A stretch of DNA of 6,591 bases, from positions 1 to 6,591 of the forward strand of contig CAJMPK010000084.1 in assembly GCA_905215205.1 (NCBI GenBank). Direction: 5' to 3'. The translations under genes were made by a program, and so were the position numbers. The notes below the pieces were generated by a model. It worked only from the letters and a program-made list of their open reading frames with translations. It made no database searches and had not been told where the DNA came from. The DNA comes from an uncultured bacterium. GTDB taxonomy: Bacteria; Actinomycetota; Coriobacteriia; Coriobacteriales; Coriobacteriaceae. Of the stretch, positions 4,818 to 6,591 are shown in pieces. How positions within the stretch are numbered: the stretch's first letter is position 1; each line of letters opens with the position of its first letter.

Positions 4818-6591
4818 ATGGCAAACTACAGCCCACAACACTTTGAGCCTCGGGCTAAGGCCGTCAACGTCAAGGGCGTTGCCAACCGCGCCGTCGCAAC
4901 CGTTTTGACGGCGGGCCTCATCGCTCAGCCGCTCATGTCGCCGCTGGCGGCAATCGCCGCACCGTCAACCGATAACGGCGATTCTGTTCAGGGGGGGTAG
5001 TTCTGTAGAGAATACCGTTGCCGCCGGTAACCAAGCGGTCGTAAAGACGGCTGCCCAGCTGGCCGAGGAGTCGGCAAAGCAGCTCAAGGACGCTCAGGCC
5101 GCCTACGATGCCGCCCAGAAGAACGCCGATGCGGCGGGCCAGTCTCAAAAGCAGGCGCAGCAGCAAAAGAATCAGGCCTCGCAGGCTGTGAGCGACAACG
5201 AAATCGAGCAGAACGCAGCAGAAGTCGCCGCGCTCCAGGAGAAGATTGACGAGTTCAAAGCCGCCGTCGAAAAGACCGAGCAGCAGCAGAAGAAGCTGGG
5301 CGACCTGAACGATCAGCTCGATCAAGCCAACAAGAGTGTCGAGGATAAGACCCAGGCGCTCAAGGACGCCAAGGCAAAGCAGGATGAGGCCAAGAAGGCC
5401 CTCGACGATGCACAGGCCAAGCTCGATGCCATGGGTATGGACGAGTACGAGGCCGCCAAGAAGGCCGTCGAGGACGCGCAGGCAAAGCTCGATGACGCCA
5501 ATAAGGCCGTTGCTACTGCACAGGCCAATCTGGACCAGGCCAAAGCAGCCGAGGCCAGTGCCCAGCAGGAAAAGCAGAATACCGAGGCAGCTTTGACGAC
5601 TGCCCAGGCCAAGAAGCAGGAGACTGCCGCTGCTCTCGCAGCCGCAACCACCGCGCGCGATAACGCCCAGCAGAAGTTCAACCAAGCGCAGGCCGCGCTC
5701 GATGCTGCCGTCTCGGGTACGGGTGTTGACCTGAGTGCGCTTGAGGCCGCCAAGAACGCTGCTGCTGGTGAGCTCAAGACCGCGCAGGCGGAGCTCAATG
5801 CCGCGACGGATGCCGACGCTACCGCCCAGGCGAACCTGCAGGCGGCCCAGAATACCGCCACCGCCGCGCAGGAGAAGGTCAACGCCGCCAACGCTGCCGT
5901 GGCATCTGCCCAGTCTGCATACGATGCGGCAAACAAGGAGTACAAGGACGCGGCCAGTAAGCGTGACACCGCGAAGTCGGCATACGAGCAGGCCCAGCAG
6001 ACCGAGGCAGACAAGAAGGCGGAGTACGACCGACTCGTCGAGGTCCGTCAGCAGAAGCGTGCTGAATACGATGCAATTTGCGCCGAAGTTACATCGGCAA
6101 AGAGCGCTTATGATGCCGCGAGCGCTGAAGTCGACAAGCTTAACCAGCAGATTGCCGACCTCAAGTCGAACATGACCGTAGACCAGAATGTCATCAGCCA
6201 GGGTATGTTCGGCTTCATGAACTACATCATCGGCGGCAGCCAGTTCACAGCCACGCAGAAGAAGAATGCCCAGGACGCTGTATCGATGCTGACCGGCGCA
6301 GACGATAAAGCCGAGTGGTATGACAATTACGTCGATCAGGACATGTCTCGCGACACCAATCCGCTTTCCTTGGAGCAGATGCGCAACGCCCTGACATATC
6401 TCGACACCCAGAACAACCTCCGCAAGGCGAACGGTCAGTCTGCACTTAGCGTCAGCCTCCGTATGACTGCGGCAGCCGCCCTTAATACATCATATTCATC
6501 GAACATCTGGGGACACTCGAACTGCTACTTCGACAACGGCGAAAATCTTGCCGGTGGAGGCGGCGCATATACCGGCGGCGAGACCGAGGAT
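4818..6591 (+). CDS. Secreted coiled-coil CAP-domain protein, frame broken at a G7 run, 3' truncated by window
   Basis: Read literally, the ATG at 4818 gives 60 residues and a TAG at 4998-5000. Removing one G from the run at 4991-4997 gives QGGSSVENT and an uninterrupted frame to the right edge, 591 residues so far. Residues 1-48 are a signal peptide: basic region (K15, K19, R24), hydrophobic stretch 25-47, and an A-x-A site at 45-47 before APST. Residues about 64-453 are Ala/Gln/Lys/Asp/Glu-rich heptad-like coiled coil with repeats such as DAQAKLD (197-203 and 219-225) and glycine breaks near 204-207 and 299-302. Residues about 455-591 start a CAP (SCP/PR-1-like) domain: NLRKANGQSAL (533-543), WGHS with His566 and GENLAGG with Glu575, the residues typical of the CAP cavity. 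An extracellular, probably wall-associated role fits; any anchor lies beyond the window. Whether the cell makes the full protein depends on the G run, so the allele here may be off, decayed or misread. Confidence 0.8.
4991..4997 (+). repeat. G7 homopolymer at the frame break of the CAP protein
   Basis: Seven consecutive G directly precede the TAG stop. Six G keep the frame open; seven close it. The tract lies 13 codons after the predicted signal-peptide end. Long G runs are known slippage sites and also known sequencing-error sites; the sequence alone cannot tell which applies. Confidence 0.85.

Noticed and set aside
4696..4908. Plus-strand 70-codon ORF overlapping the CAP start
   Set aside because: It has no ribosome site, runs through the palindrome and overlaps the real signal peptide in another frame.
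4933..5685. Long minus-strand ORF (250 codons, Leu/Gly-rich) opposite the CAP protein
   Set aside because: It is the mirror of Ala, Gln and Lys codons in the coiled coil; the plus frame has the domain structure, signal peptide and ribosome site.
5322..6014. Minus-strand ORF (230 codons, Ala/Ser-rich) opposite the coiled coil
   Set aside because: Another low-complexity mirror of repetitive GC-rich codons with no recognisable domain.

Overview
The window is high-GC bacterial DNA, except for one AT-richer gene. The codon preference, a giant acyl-CoA dehydratase activase-like gene, and an alanine/glutamine-rich coiled-coil CAP surface protein together suggest an anaerobic gut actinobacterium of the Coriobacteriia, possibly Collinsella-like. 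That placement is inference from gene content and composition; no marker gene is present.

Layout. (1) 2-2296, plus strand: the C-terminal part of a very large 2-hydroxyacyl-CoA dehydratase activase-related protein, open at the left edge and ending in a strong intrinsic terminator (2325-2361). (2) 2362-2793: about 430 bases without an intact gene. It holds a short frameshifted coding remnant (about 2382-2602), then a structured leader with a compact hairpin, two crossing 8-bp inverted repeats, and a 12-codon upstream ORF with a good Shine-Dalgarno that stops one base before the next gene. (3) 2794-3243, plus: an AT-richer orphan gene for a 149-aa membrane-anchored or secreted protein. (4) 3244-3370: a convergent intergenic region with a probable terminator. 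(5) 3371-4516, minus: a DUF389-family multi-pass membrane protein carrying a textbook EF-hand calcium loop between its last two membrane segments. (6) 4517-4817: a divergent intergenic region with a perfect 12-bp palindrome. (7) 4818-6591, plus: a secreted protein with a signal peptide, about 390 residues of coiled coil and the start of a CAP (SCP/PR-1-like) domain, running off the right edge. As given, its frame is broken just after the signal peptide by a run of seven G; six G would restore one continuous frame.

The genes do not look like one pathway. Each is its own transcription unit, separated by terminators or by divergent or convergent arrangement. The two points most worth checking are the G7 frame break in the surface protein (phase-variation switch or homopolymer error) and the leader with its upstream ORF ahead of the orphan gene. 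No mobile element, RNA gene, CRISPR array or complete known defence or biosynthetic system was seen.
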